From positions 62,001-126,000 of the forward strand of contig JAFQGT010000019.1 of the NCBI GenBank assembly GCA_017415425.1: a stretch of 64,000 nt of DNA, read 5' to 3'. The notes beneath the pieces are model-generated. The model did not search any database, was not told the origin of the DNA, and saw only the letters and a program-made list of their open reading frames with translations. Shown piece after piece: positions 15,746-24,000 of the stretch. How positions within the stretch are numbered: position 1 is the first letter of the stretch; every line of letters starts with the position of its first letter. The translations under genes were made by a program, and so were the position numbers. The stretch is from Oscillospiraceae bacterium (GTDB lineage: Bacteria; Bacillota; Clostridia; Oscillospirales; Oscillospiraceae).

Positions 15746-16849
15746 TTATGCATACATTTTGTGAATTTCTGCAAGCTTATGATACACCGGTATTTGCTGG
15801 GGGCATTGCTCTTCGCAAAGACCGCAGGATACGCAGGCTTGGGCATTCTTTTTACCAAGCTCCTGATACTTTGCTTTTGCTGCCGAGTAATTGCCGTCCA
15901 GCTGCCGTTGGTTGTTGATCTTGAAAATGTCGGGGATAGCAATTTCGTTGGGACAAGTGCTGCAGTAATTACATCCGGTGCAGGGGACGCTCAGAACTGC
16001 TCGCATAGCGTCTCCGGCAGCCAGAATGGCTTGATTCTCGGATTCTGTCAGCATACCGGGGCGGGCATTTTCAGCATAGGACAAGTTTTGCTCCACTTGC
16101 TGCATTTCGTTCATACCGCTAAGTACCACATTAACCTCTTTCATATTCCAAAGGAAATCCAAGGCGCTTTCCACCGGATTCTTAGGCAGCATCTTGGCAA
16201 CCTGTTCCGGTACATTGGCCAGTGTGCCGCCCCGCAGAGGCTCCATAATGACCACGGCCAAACCGTTCTCGTGGGCCAGTTGTAGACCTTCCAGACCGGC
16301 TTGATAATGGGTGTCCATATAGTTTAACTGGATCTGGCAGAAATCCCACTTGTCATATCCGTTTAATATGGTTTTGAAAGCATCCAATGAATCGTGGAAG
16401 CTGAAACCTAAATACCGGATCTTGCCCTTTGCTCTGGCTTTTTCAGCGTGTGCAAGAATATTGTATTTTTTTACATACTCCTCCCAGCGGCTGAGATTCA
16501 GTGCGTGCAGCAGGTATACATCAATATGATCTGTCTGCAGACGGCGCAGCTGTTCGTCTAAAATAGTTTCAAAATCCTCTTCGCAGGTCAGCTTTACCAC
16601 GGGCAATTTTGTTGCCAGTGTTACCTTCTCCCGGTAACCGTCCTGCAGACACAGACCGGTGACCCGTTCACTGTCGGGGTAAGCATAGGCGGTATCCACA
16701 TAGCTCAAACCGTGATCGATAGCATAACGAAGGGTCTTAATTGCCCAGTTTTCGTCAATGGTACCATCTTCGTTGGTTTTTAGACGCATCATACCGAAAC
16801 CCAAAACGGATGGAGAAAGATCTGTGCGGCCAAATTTACGATAATCCAT
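15746..16849 (-). CDS. Aldo/keto reductase with C-terminal 4Fe-4S ferredoxin domain
   Basis: NAD(P)H-dependent oxidoreductase of the large AKR group fused to a bacterial ferredoxin domain. The 367-residue protein has the AKR barrel (MDYRKFGRTDLSPSVLGFGMMRL, VDTAYAYPDSE with catalytic Asp/Tyr, DVYLLHAL). The C-terminal cysteine sets CTGCNYCSTCP and CVSCGLCEEQCPQ fit two 4Fe-4S clusters. The substrate is unknown. The ATG at 16849 matches the conserved N terminus, but its AAAGGAG site is more than 20 nt away. The gap contains the palindrome TTTCCCGGGAAA, which, if folded, would shorten it. The start is therefore slightly uncertain. Confidence 0.88.
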   Translation of the reverse strand: MDYRKFGRTDLSPSVLGFGMMRLKTNEDGTIDENWAIKTLRYAIDHGLSYVDTAYAYPDSERVTGLCLQDGYREKVTLATKLPVVKLTCEEDFETILDEQLRRLQTDHIDVYLLHALNLSRWEEYVKKYNILAHAEKARAKGKIRYLGFSFHDSLDAFKTILNGYDKWDFCQIQLNYMDTHYQAGLEGLQLAHENGLAVVIMEPLRGGTLANVPEQVAKMLPKNPVESALDFLWNMKEVNVVLSGMNEMQQVEQNLSYAENARPGMLTESENQAILAAGDAMRAVLSVPCTGCNYCSTCPNEIAIPDIFKINNQRQLDGNYSAAKAKYQELGKKNAQACVSCGLCEEQCPQQIPVYHKLAEIHKMYA

Positions 16850-16854
16850 AGGTA

Positions 16855-16866
16855 TTTCCCGGGAAA
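16855..16866. repeat. 12-bp perfect palindrome in the AKR ribosome-binding region
   Basis: TTTCCCGGGAAA lies between the AAAGGAG site and the ATG of the aldo/keto reductase gene. It could be a repressor site or an RNA fold that brings the distant ribosome site closer to the start. Confidence 0.4.
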
Positions 16867-16918
16867 ACCCAGCTCCTTTCCAATGATGAATACATTGTAT
16901 CATATCATTAGGAAAAAA

Positions 16919-16943
16919 GAAACACCTGCTTTGCAGGTGTTTC
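16919..16943 (-). terminator. Terminator of the 58-codon membrane peptide gene
   Basis: GAAACACCTGC/GCAGGTGTTTC with an AAA loop, followed on the minus strand by TTTTTT. It separates the small gene from the aldo/keto reductase gene, which has an extended -10 (TGATACAAT) just downstream. Confidence 0.85.
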
Positions 16944-16949
16944 ATTAGT

Positions 16950-17126
16950 TTACATTTCAAATTCATCGGCCAGTTTGCTGGTTACCCGCCAAGCAGCATC
17001 CTCTACCTTGTTTGCTGCTTTCGCGGCCAGTTTACGGGTGGGGTTGTTGCGGGGCATAGCCAAAATGGCTACCGCGCCGGCAGCCGCACCCAGACCCACA
17101 GCCAGAGCCAATCCTTTCATTTGCAT
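16950..17126 (-). CDS. Small membrane-associated protein of 58 residues, unknown function
   Basis: The product begins MQMKGLALAVGLGAAAGAVA, continues ILAMPRNNPTRKLAAKAANK and ends with an amphipathic helix, SKLADEFEM. One Gly/Ala-rich membrane segment (about residues 4-24) is followed by a basic helix. AGGAGG lies 7 nt before the ATG and a strong terminator follows the stop, so it is a real, monocistronic gene. I do not recognise a family; short proteins of this build occur next to unrelated genes in Clostridia. Confidence 0.75.
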   Translation of the reverse strand: MQMKGLALAVGLGAAAGAVAILAMPRNNPTRKLAAKAANKVEDAAWRVTSKLADEFEM

Positions 17127-17138
17127 ATTATCGCCTCC

Positions 17139-17168
17139 TTTCGTTGATAGCTTTCCCTTTCAACGAAA
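17139..17168 (-). repeat. Inverted repeat overlapping the ribosome site of the 58-codon gene
   Basis: TTTCGTTG (17139-17146) and CAACGAAA (17161-17168) form 8-bp arms around a 14-nt loop. On the minus-strand RNA the second arm runs directly into AAAGGAGG, so folding could limit translation. It might also be a protein-binding operator. Confidence 0.45.
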
Positions 17169-17195
17169 ATTTACAAGTGGAAAGGTTTCTCACCG

Positions 17196-17223
17196 TTGCA
17201 CATAGCGAAATTTATGATATAAT
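17196..17223 (+). promoter_or_regulatory. Promoter of the PyrF-like gene
   Basis: TTGCAC and TATAAT with a 16-nt spacer, start near 17230, then GGAGGG and the ATG at 17253. Confidence 0.7.
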
Positions 17224-17252
17224 ACAAAAAAAGACGAAAATGGAGGGTTTGT

Positions 17253-18131
17253 ATGTCTATAGATCAGCTTCAGAAACAGATTCGGAAACTGAAAAATCCG
17301 ATGTGCGTATTGTTCTGTGCAGAAGAGAGTCAAATACCTGTGCATATTCGTGAAAACGCAGGCAGTCTGTGTGATGCCTATGATGTCTATGCCCGGTCGC
17401 TGCTGACAGGTCTGAAAGAAACAGTGCCGGCTGTGCGTTTTGATTTTACTACTTTTGCTGTGTTGGGCGCAGAAGGTCTGAGTTTGCTCCAGGGACTGCT
17501 TTCCTTTGCGTCAGAACAGGGGTACTATGTGATATTGGATGCACCGGAGGCGAACTCTGCTAGGTCTGCACAGACTGCCGCACAGCAGCTGATGAATACG
17601 GATTCAATATGGAAGTTCGATGCGCTGGTATTATCCTGCTATATCGGCAGTGATGGCGTAAAGCCTTATATACAATACATAAAGGAGCGTAACAAGGCGC
17701 TGTTCTTTACACTTCGTACCGCCAATAAATCTGCTTTGGAGCTGCAGGATCTGATGACAGGCTCCCGATTGGTGCATCTGGCAGCTGCGGATATGGCAAA
17801 ACGTTTTGGAGAACCCTACCTTGGCCGTAGCGGTTACAGTCTGATCGGTGGTGTTGGGGCAGCAACTTCAGCTGATGGCCTGAAAACTCTGCGGGGAAAG
17901 TATCCTGCTATGTTTCTGCTGATCGATGGCGCGGATTATTCCGGTGCCAATGCCAAAAACTGCAGTGTAGCCTTTGATAAATTGGGACACGGTGCCGTTG
18001 CCTGCGTTGGCGCATCCATTCTGGAGGCCTGGCATCTGGAGGAGTCAGACGGTCTTGATTATGTGGAACAAGCTGTACAGGCAGCGGAGCGGATAAAGAA
18101 GAATTTGCTGCGGTACATCACTGTTTTATAA
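17253..18131 (+). CDS. PyrF (OMP decarboxylase type 2) homologue lacking catalytic residues
   Basis: The 292-residue protein aligns by eye with type 2 orotidine-5'-phosphate decarboxylases along its length: ETVPAVRFDFTTFA, FDALVLSCYIGSDGVKPYI, LFFTLRTANKSALELQDL, GRSGYSLIGGVGAAT. The catalytic D-x-K-x-x-D loop, normally DAKRGDI or DGKRNDI, reads D96-A-P-E-A-N101, so the proton-donating Lys and the second Asp are gone. The first Lys strand reads AVRFD, and the phosphate-binding Arg near the C terminus (SSRG in typical enzymes) reads VGAS. It is unlikely to decarboxylate OMP. The gene is monocistronic with its own promoter and terminator and no pyrimidine genes nearby. A binding or regulatory role is possible but unknown. 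Confidence 0.8.
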   Translation: MSIDQLQKQIRKLKNPMCVLFCAEESQIPVHIRENAGSLCDAYDVYARSLLTGLKETVPAVRFDFTTFAVLGAEGLSLLQGLLSFASEQGYYVILDAPEANSARSAQTAAQQLMNTDSIWKFDALVLSCYIGSDGVKPYIQYIKERNKALFFTLRTANKSALELQDLMTGSRLVHLAAADMAKRFGEPYLGRSGYSLIGGVGAATSADGLKTLRGKYPAMFLLIDGADYSGANAKNCSVAFDKLGHGAVACVGASILEAWHLEESDGLDYVEQAVQAAERIKKNLLRYITVL

Positions 18132-18150
18132 GACATACCGATAGAATGTA

Positions 18151-18179
18151 AAAGATCCCGCAATTTTTGCGGGATCTTT
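18151..18179 (+). terminator. Bidirectional terminator after the PyrF-like gene
   Basis: AAAGATCCCGCAA/TTGCGGGATCTTT with a TTT loop. The convergent lipoprotein gene ends at 18186. Confidence 0.85.
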
Positions 18180-18185
18180 TATACT

Positions 18186-18509
18186 TTAGTGGATGCGTGC
18201 TCTGCCACGATTCCGGCTGGCAGCACCGTTGGGGGCGGTGGTAGTGTCGGTAGAATCAGTAAAATCGGTGGCATCGGTAACATCGGTAGTGGCATTTTCA
18301 CCGGGCTGGCTGGGGTATACGCTGCTATCCGGGATATTCGTTTCCGGAACGGGGATGGTCATTGTCTCTGTGGGCATAACAGTTGGTTCAGTGGTCACCA
18401 CGGTTGGATTGGTAGTGGGTGTAGTGGCAGGCTCAGTATTGCTGCAACCGCAAGCACACAGAGAAAGAGCCAATACGGCACTGAGAATAAAAACGCTGAT
18501 CTGTTTCAT
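18186..18509 (-). CDS. Small Thr/Pro-rich lipoprotein, unknown function
   Basis: The 107-residue product starts MKQISVFILSAVLALSLCAC, a signal peptide with a lipobox-like LSLC at about residue 18. It continues as low-complexity Thr/Pro/Asp sequence (TTPTTNPTVVTTEPT, DVTDATDFTDSTDTT) ending in a basic SRNRGRARIH tail. AGGAGG is 6 nt before the ATG at 18509. There is no folded domain; it may be a cell-wall spacer or a rapidly evolving surface peptide. Its low-complexity style resembles the tail of the PBP and the linker of the lipoprotein at 46005. Confidence 0.7.
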   Translation of the reverse strand: MKQISVFILSAVLALSLCACGCSNTEPATTPTTNPTVVTTEPTVMPTETMTIPVPETNIPDSSVYPSQPGENATTDVTDATDFTDSTDTTTAPNGAASRNRGRARIH

Positions 18510-18636
18510 ATGAATCCTCCTTTGTTTGATTCCACATCTAGTTTTTCCGGTATTGAGGTACTTAGTCCGGGAAAATAACGCCATTTGTGTGAAAAAACGC
18601 GTTTTTATTTTGTTTCGATAATTTTCATTTAAACCA

Positions 18637-18665
18637 TTGCTATTTTGAAAGGATTCCTGTATAAT
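18637..18665 (+). promoter_or_regulatory. Promoter of the four-cluster ferredoxin gene
   Basis: TTGCTA and TATAAT with a 17-nt spacer, 36 nt before the start codon. A palindromic AAAAACGCGTTTTT lies 30 bp upstream (about 18592-18606). Confidence 0.7.
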
Positions 18666-18700
18666 AGTGTGGAAATATATGAAAAGGAGAGTTCTTTACT

Positions 18701-19087
18701 ATGAAGAAGCTCACTGTTAAAAAGGGCGCAGAGTGTATGGCATGTCTGGAGTGTGTGAATGCTTGCTCCACAGCTTTCTATAAGCAATTCCATCAGGATC
18801 TGTCCTGCATTCAGATCGTTGAGAAGAATGGCGCTGCCAAGCCTATGGTGTGTATCCAGTGCGGTAAGTGCGCTAAGGTTTGTGAAGCTGGTGCAATCAC
18901 TCAGAATCCCAAGACCGGTGTTTATATGATCAACAAGAAGCTGTGTACCTCCTGTGGCAAGTGCGTGGAAGTCTGCCCAATGAAGGTTATGGTCGCGCCT
19001 GCGGAAGGCCCCACCTCCAAATGTATAGCCTGCGGTATCTGCGTGAAGGTCTGTCCTATGGAAATTTTGGAAATCGTGGAAAAGTAA
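18701..19087 (+). CDS. Polyferredoxin with four 4Fe-4S cluster motifs
   Basis: A 128-residue electron-transfer protein of the HycB/CooF/DmsB-like group. Four cysteine sets are visible: CMACLECVNAC, CIQCGKCAKVC, CTSCGKCVEVCP and CIACGICVKVCP. With shared cysteines they could hold up to four clusters. There is no signal peptide, so it is cytosolic. Such proteins usually wire a hydrogenase, dehydrogenase or reductase, but here it has its own promoter and terminator and no partner enzyme beside it. Confidence 0.87.
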   Translation: MKKLTVKKGAECMACLECVNACSTAFYKQFHQDLSCIQIVEKNGAAKPMVCIQCGKCAKVCEAGAITQNPKTGVYMINKKLCTSCGKCVEVCPMKVMVAPAEGPTSKCIACGICVKVCPMEILEIVEK

Positions 19088-19100
19088 ATTTCTACATATT

Positions 19101-19124
19101 AGCAGCCGGGTTTTCCCGGCTGCT
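19101..19124 (+). terminator. Terminator of the polyferredoxin gene
   Basis: AGCAGCCGGG/CCCGGCTGCT with a TTTT loop and a run of six T residues. Confidence 0.9.
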
Positions 19125-19162
19125 TTTTTGTTGCAAATTTGCGAAAAAAAGTGGGGGAATAA

Positions 19163-19196
19163 TTGCATAACGGTTACAAATATGTTATACTGTAAC
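19163..19196 (+). promoter_or_regulatory. Promoter of murB-whiA-dnaE with an overlapping inverted repeat
   Basis: TTGCAT (19163-19168) and TATACT (19186-19191) are 17 nt apart. GTTACA (19173-19178) and TGTAAC (19191-19196) form an inverted repeat that spans the -10 element, a plausible operator for an unknown repressor. Confidence 0.6.
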
Positions 19197-19219
19197 AAAG
19201 TATACGCCCGGAGGAGTTT

Positions 19220-20131
19220 ATGACAAAAATGACTGATTTTCAGCAGAAAATTTCTGTTTTTACAACCCAGTGTCAGCTTCGCTTTGATGAACCTATGTCT
19301 AAGCATACATCTTTTCGCATCGGCGGTCCTGCCGAGGTGATGGCCTTTCCCCGGAATAAAGAAGAATTGTCTGAGATTTTGAAAACAGCCGTTTTTTTGG
19401 ACCAAAAACCAATTATTATGGGTGCAGGCACCAATATTTTGGCGCCGGATGCAGGGGTTAGCGGCTTGGTGATTTGCCTGAAAGACTGTTTAGACGGTAT
19501 GGAGCAGCTGGATGATACACACATTCGTGTTGCTGCCGGAGTGACGATGACCAGAGCAGCATTGTTTGCCATGAATCTGGGACTTTCGGGTTTGGAATTT
19601 GCCCACGGAATCCCTGGTACAGTTGGCGGCGGTGTATATATGAATGCCGGCGCTTACGGTGGAGAGATCTGTCAGGTGTGTGCCCGGGTGGAGGTAATGG
19701 ATCTGACGGGCAATGTATGTGTGTTGTCGGGAAGTGAAATGGATTTCTCTTATCGCCACAGCCGTCTGGAGGATGAGGGCGGTATTGTGATCAGCGCTGA
19801 CTTTGAACTGATCCCCGAGCCTATCGAAGAGATCCGAAATAAAATACAAGATTTTCTGGGCAGACGTAAAAGTTCCCAACCCCTGGATCTGCCTTCTGCC
19901 GGCTCGGCTTTCAAGCGCCCGGTAGGCGGATATGCGGCAGCGCTGATCGAGCAGTCTGGATTAAAGGGGTATCAAGTGGGCGGCGCAGCGGTATCCACCA
20001 AGCACGCGGGCTTTGTGGTGAACATGGGCGGCGCAACTGCATCGGATGTGCGGCGATTGCTGCAGGAAGTATCCGACATTGTTTATAACAAAACCGGCAT
20101 CCATCTGGAGCCGGAGATCCGAATTTGGTAA
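19220..20131 (+). CDS. murB: UDP-N-acetylenolpyruvoylglucosamine reductase MurB
   Basis: Reduces UDP-GlcNAc-enolpyruvate to UDP-MurNAc with FAD and NADPH, the second committed step of peptidoglycan precursor synthesis. The 303-residue protein has the FAD-binding HTSFRIGGPAEVMAFP and GAGTNILAPDAGVSG, the core GIPGTVGGGVYMNAGAYGGE, the catalytic SYRHSRL serine region and the C-terminal Glu in LEPEIRIW. GGAGG precedes the ATG. It is followed 17 bp later by whiA. Confidence 0.95.
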   Translation: MTKMTDFQQKISVFTTQCQLRFDEPMSKHTSFRIGGPAEVMAFPRNKEELSEILKTAVFLDQKPIIMGAGTNILAPDAGVSGLVICLKDCLDGMEQLDDTHIRVAAGVTMTRAALFAMNLGLSGLEFAHGIPGTVGGGVYMNAGAYGGEICQVCARVEVMDLTGNVCVLSGSEMDFSYRHSRLEDEGGIVISADFELIPEPIEEIRNKIQDFLGRRKSSQPLDLPSAGSAFKRPVGGYAAALIEQSGLKGYQVGGAAVSTKHAGFVVNMGGATASDVRRLLQEVSDIVYNKTGIHLEPEIRIW

Positions 20132-20148
20132 CAGAAAGGAGAAACGCT

Positions 20149-21063
20149 ATGGCGGTTTCGTTTTCCGGCAATACGAAGGCAGAGATCTGCCGAAATATTC
20201 CCGTAAAAAACTGTTGCGCCATAGCGCAATCCTTTGGTATTTTACTTTTCTGCAACAGCTTTCACGCAGACGGCATCCGGATTATCACAGAGAGTAGGGA
20301 ATTTGCGCAAATTCTCCCCAAACTGTTCAAAAAAGCACTTGCAGTGGATTTTGATGTGTTACCGGAGGACACAACGCCCGGAAAGTTGGTGTTTCAAATC
20401 ACGGACAGAGATAAAATTGCGAGAGTTATGGATGCTTACGGATTTAATCCCAGAGATACTCTGTCGCTACACATCAATATGCCTGTGCTGGAAGAGGATT
20501 GCTGCAAGGCGGCCTTTCTCAGAGGTGCCTTTCTTGCTGGCGGTTCGGTAACAGACCCTGCCAAGGGATATCATTTGGAGCTTACCACTACCCATAGCAG
20601 TGTTGCCAGAGAGTGCAAGAGCCTGATGCACGAGGTACTGCCATTTCCGCTGAAGACAGCGTCCCGCGCCGGTGGTCACGTGCTTTACATCAAACAGAGC
20701 GATATGATCTGCGATATGCTGACCTATTTGAACGCACCCATATCTGCAATGGGAATCATTGAAGCCAAGCTGGAGAAAGAACTGAATAACAAGGTGAACC
20801 GACGCTGCAACTGCGATGATGCCAATACATCCAAAGTGGTAGAGGCTGCCCAGGAGCAGTTGCTCGCCATCCGTGCGTTGAGAACCGGTGGCTTGTTTGA
20901 GCAGCTACCCAAAAAACTGCAGCAGGCCGCAAAAGCAAGAGAAGATCATCCGGAAGCCTCTTTGACCGAACTGGCGGCTATGATGGAGCCGCCGATCACC
21001 AAACCGGCTATGAATCACCGGCTCAAGAAGCTGGTGCAAATGGCACAGGAGGGGATACAATGA
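20149..21063 (+). CDS. whiA: DNA-binding protein WhiA
   Basis: WhiA has an N-terminal LAGLIDADG-like fold and a C-terminal helix-turn-helix. It regulates sporulation genes in Streptomyces and affects cell division and chromosome segregation in Bacillus. The 304-residue protein shows AFLRGAFLAGGSVTDPAKGYHLE, NRRCNCDDANTSKVVEAAQEQ and the terminal HTH with SLTELAAMM and NHRLKKL. AAAGGAG is 8 nt before the ATG at 20149; an upstream TTG is unlikely. It overlaps dnaE by 4 bp (ATGA). RapZ and YvcK genes, which commonly sit between murB and whiA, are missing here. Confidence 0.93.
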   Translation: MAVSFSGNTKAEICRNIPVKNCCAIAQSFGILLFCNSFHADGIRIITESREFAQILPKLFKKALAVDFDVLPEDTTPGKLVFQITDRDKIARVMDAYGFNPRDTLSLHINMPVLEEDCCKAAFLRGAFLAGGSVTDPAKGYHLELTTTHSSVARECKSLMHEVLPFPLKTASRAGGHVLYIKQSDMICDMLTYLNAPISAMGIIEAKLEKELNNKVNRRCNCDDANTSKVVEAAQEQLLAIRALRTGGLFEQLPKKLQQAAKAREDHPEASLTELAAMMEPPITKPAMNHRLKKLVQMAQEGIQ

Positions 21064-24000
21064 GTTTTGTACATCTTCACGTTCATACAGAGTACAGTTT
21101 GCTGGACGGCGCTTGCCGCATTGCCGGTATGATGGACCGGGTCAAGGAACTGGGTCAAAACGCGGTGGCAATTACTGACCACGGCGTGATGTATGGCTGT
21201 ATTGATTTTTACAAGGCTGCCAAAGCAGCCGGTGTGAAGCCAATTATTGGTTGCGAGGTATATGTTGCACCCAGAACCATTGCTGACCGTGTCCACGGCA
21301 TTGATAACGACCCCTATCATCTGGTGCTGCTTTGCAAGAATCGGCAGGGTTATGAGAATCTTTGTATGCTGGTTTCGGAGGCTTTTACCCACGGCTTCTA
21401 CGGAAAACCAAGAGTAGATATTGACCTGCTGCGGCAATACCACGAGGGTTTGATTGCCACATCTGCCTGCCTTGCCGGAGGAATTCAGCAGCGGCTGTTA
21501 CAGGAGGACTATGAGGCAGCGAAGGCGTATGCGCTGCAGATGGCGGACATTTTCGGTGATGAGCATTTTTATCTGGAGCTGCAGGATCACGGAATCCCTG
21601 AACAGCTGACCGTAAACCAAGGGATTTTGCGGATCGCAAGGGAAACAGGATTGCCTCTGATCGTCTCCAACGACGCCCACTATCTGCGGAAAGAGGATGC
21701 CACGATGCAGGATGTGCTGCTGTGCGTCCAGACCGGTAAGACTGTGGATGACCCAAACCGAATGAAATTCCAGACCGAGGAGTTTTATTTGAAGAGTGAG
21801 GACGAGCTGCGCAGCTTGTTCCCCAACTGCGATGAAGCCTTTGAGAACACAGCTAGAATCGCAGAGCGCTGCAATCTGGAGTTTACTTTTAATGAGTATC
21901 ACCTGCCGTCTTTCCCGGTTCCGGAGGGATTTACAAACGAGGAATATTTCCGCAAACTTTGTAAAGACGGCTTTGCGGAGCGCTACCCGGATGCTCCCGA
22001 GAGTTACCGGCAGCGTCTGGAATACGAAATCGGCGTAATCAGCAGAATGGGGTATGTCAATTACTACCTGATCGTTTGGGACTTTATCCGCTATGCCAAG
22101 GAATCCGGAATTCCCGTGGGTCCCGGCCGTGGTTCCGGTGCAGCATCTATTGTTGCCTATTGCTTACACATTACAGAAGTAGACCCGATGAAGTACGCAC
22201 TGATCTTCGAGCGGTTTTTGAATCCGGAGCGGGTCAGTATGCCGGACTTCGATACGGATTTCTGCCAGGAACGCAGAGGTGAGGTCATTGACTATGTGAT
22301 GGACAAGTACGGAAAAGACCACGTGGCGCAGATCGCAACATTTGGCACGATGGCTGCCAGGGGTGCGATCCGGGATGTGGGCCGTGCGCTGAACTTGACC
22401 TATGCGGAAACAGATGTGGTGGCTAAGCTTGTACCTACAACACCTCTGCACATCACATTGAAAGAGGCGCTGAATATTTCGCCGAAACTTAAGGAGATGT
22501 ATGACGGGGATGAGCGGGTCAAGCTGCTGATTGATACGGCAATGAGCCTGGAGGGTATGCCGCGGAATACATCCACTCACGCTGCCGGTGTTGTGATCAC
22601 TGCGGAACCGGTGTGCGCCTATGTGCCATTGTCCCGAAATGATGATACCATTGTTACCCAGTATACAATGACCACCATTGAGGAGCTGGGTCTTCTCAAA
22701 ATGGACTTTCTGGGTCTGCGGAATTTAACAGTGATCGAAGACGCGCAACGGCAGATCCGACTGATTGAAACGGGTTTTGACATCAATCAGGTGTCCGATG
22801 ACGATCCCGAGACCTTCCGGATGCTGTCAGAAGGTAAGACGCAGGGCGTATTCCAGCTGGAATCTGCCGGCATCACCGGCGTTTGCGTCAATATGAAGCC
22901 CACTTCCATCGAGGACATGACGGCAATCGTGGCTCTTTATCGACCCGGTCCGATGGATTCGATCCCGATGTTTATAGCCAACAAGCTGGATCACCGTAAG
23001 ATCACCTATAAGACACCGCTTCTGGAACCTATTTTGAAGGTTACATACGGCTGTATTGTTTATCAGGAGCAGGTGATCGAGATATTCCGCTCTCTTGGCG
23101 GCTATACGATGGGACAGGCGGATAATATCCGCCGGGCGATCTCCAAAAAGAAAATGAAGATCATCGATGAAGAACGGAATGTCTTTGTTTATGGCAACAA
23201 GGAGCAGGGGATTCCTGGCGCAATCGCCAATGGTGTTTCCGAACAGGCGGCACAGTCGATCTATGATGAGATCGTTGATTTTGCTAACTATGCGTTTAAC
23301 AAGGCACATGCGGTCTGCTATGCGGTAGTTTCCTACCAGACAGCATATCTGAAGTGCCACTATCCCCGGCAGTATATGGCGGCATTGATGACCTCAGTGC
23401 TGGACTCTGCGGTTAAGATCTCTGGATATATTGCCGAGTGTAAGGATATGGGCATCGCGGTTTTGCCTCCGGATGTGAATCATTCCGACGATAAATTCAC
23501 TGTGGAGGGGGATAACATCCGGTTCGGCCTTGGCGCAGTGAAAAACGTTGGTCGTGGCCTGATCCGTACAATGGTGCATAAGCGCAACGAGGGCGGCCCA
23601 TTCAAGTCTCTGGAGGACTTTATCCAGAGAATGGGAGAAGGAGAGCTGAATAAGCGGGCAGTTGAAAACTTTATCAAGTGCGGCGCTATGGATTGTTTCG
23701 GCTATCACCGTAGTGAGCTGCTGGCAGTGTATGACAGCATGATGGATTCCATTGCATCCTCCCTGAAGAAGAATCTGGATGGGCAGATGGGTCTGTTCTC
23801 TATGCTGCAGGATGAAGATACCGCCGTGGCGATTCCGATTCCGAAACTGAAGGAAATGAATAAGGCCGATCTGATGTTGCTGGAAAAAGAGACAACGGGC
23901 ATCTACCTGTCCGGTCATCCTATGGATGATTACCGTCACCTGCTGAAAGGTACACGGGTTGTGCCAATCGGTACTTTGATGGATGAAGAGTCGGTATATC

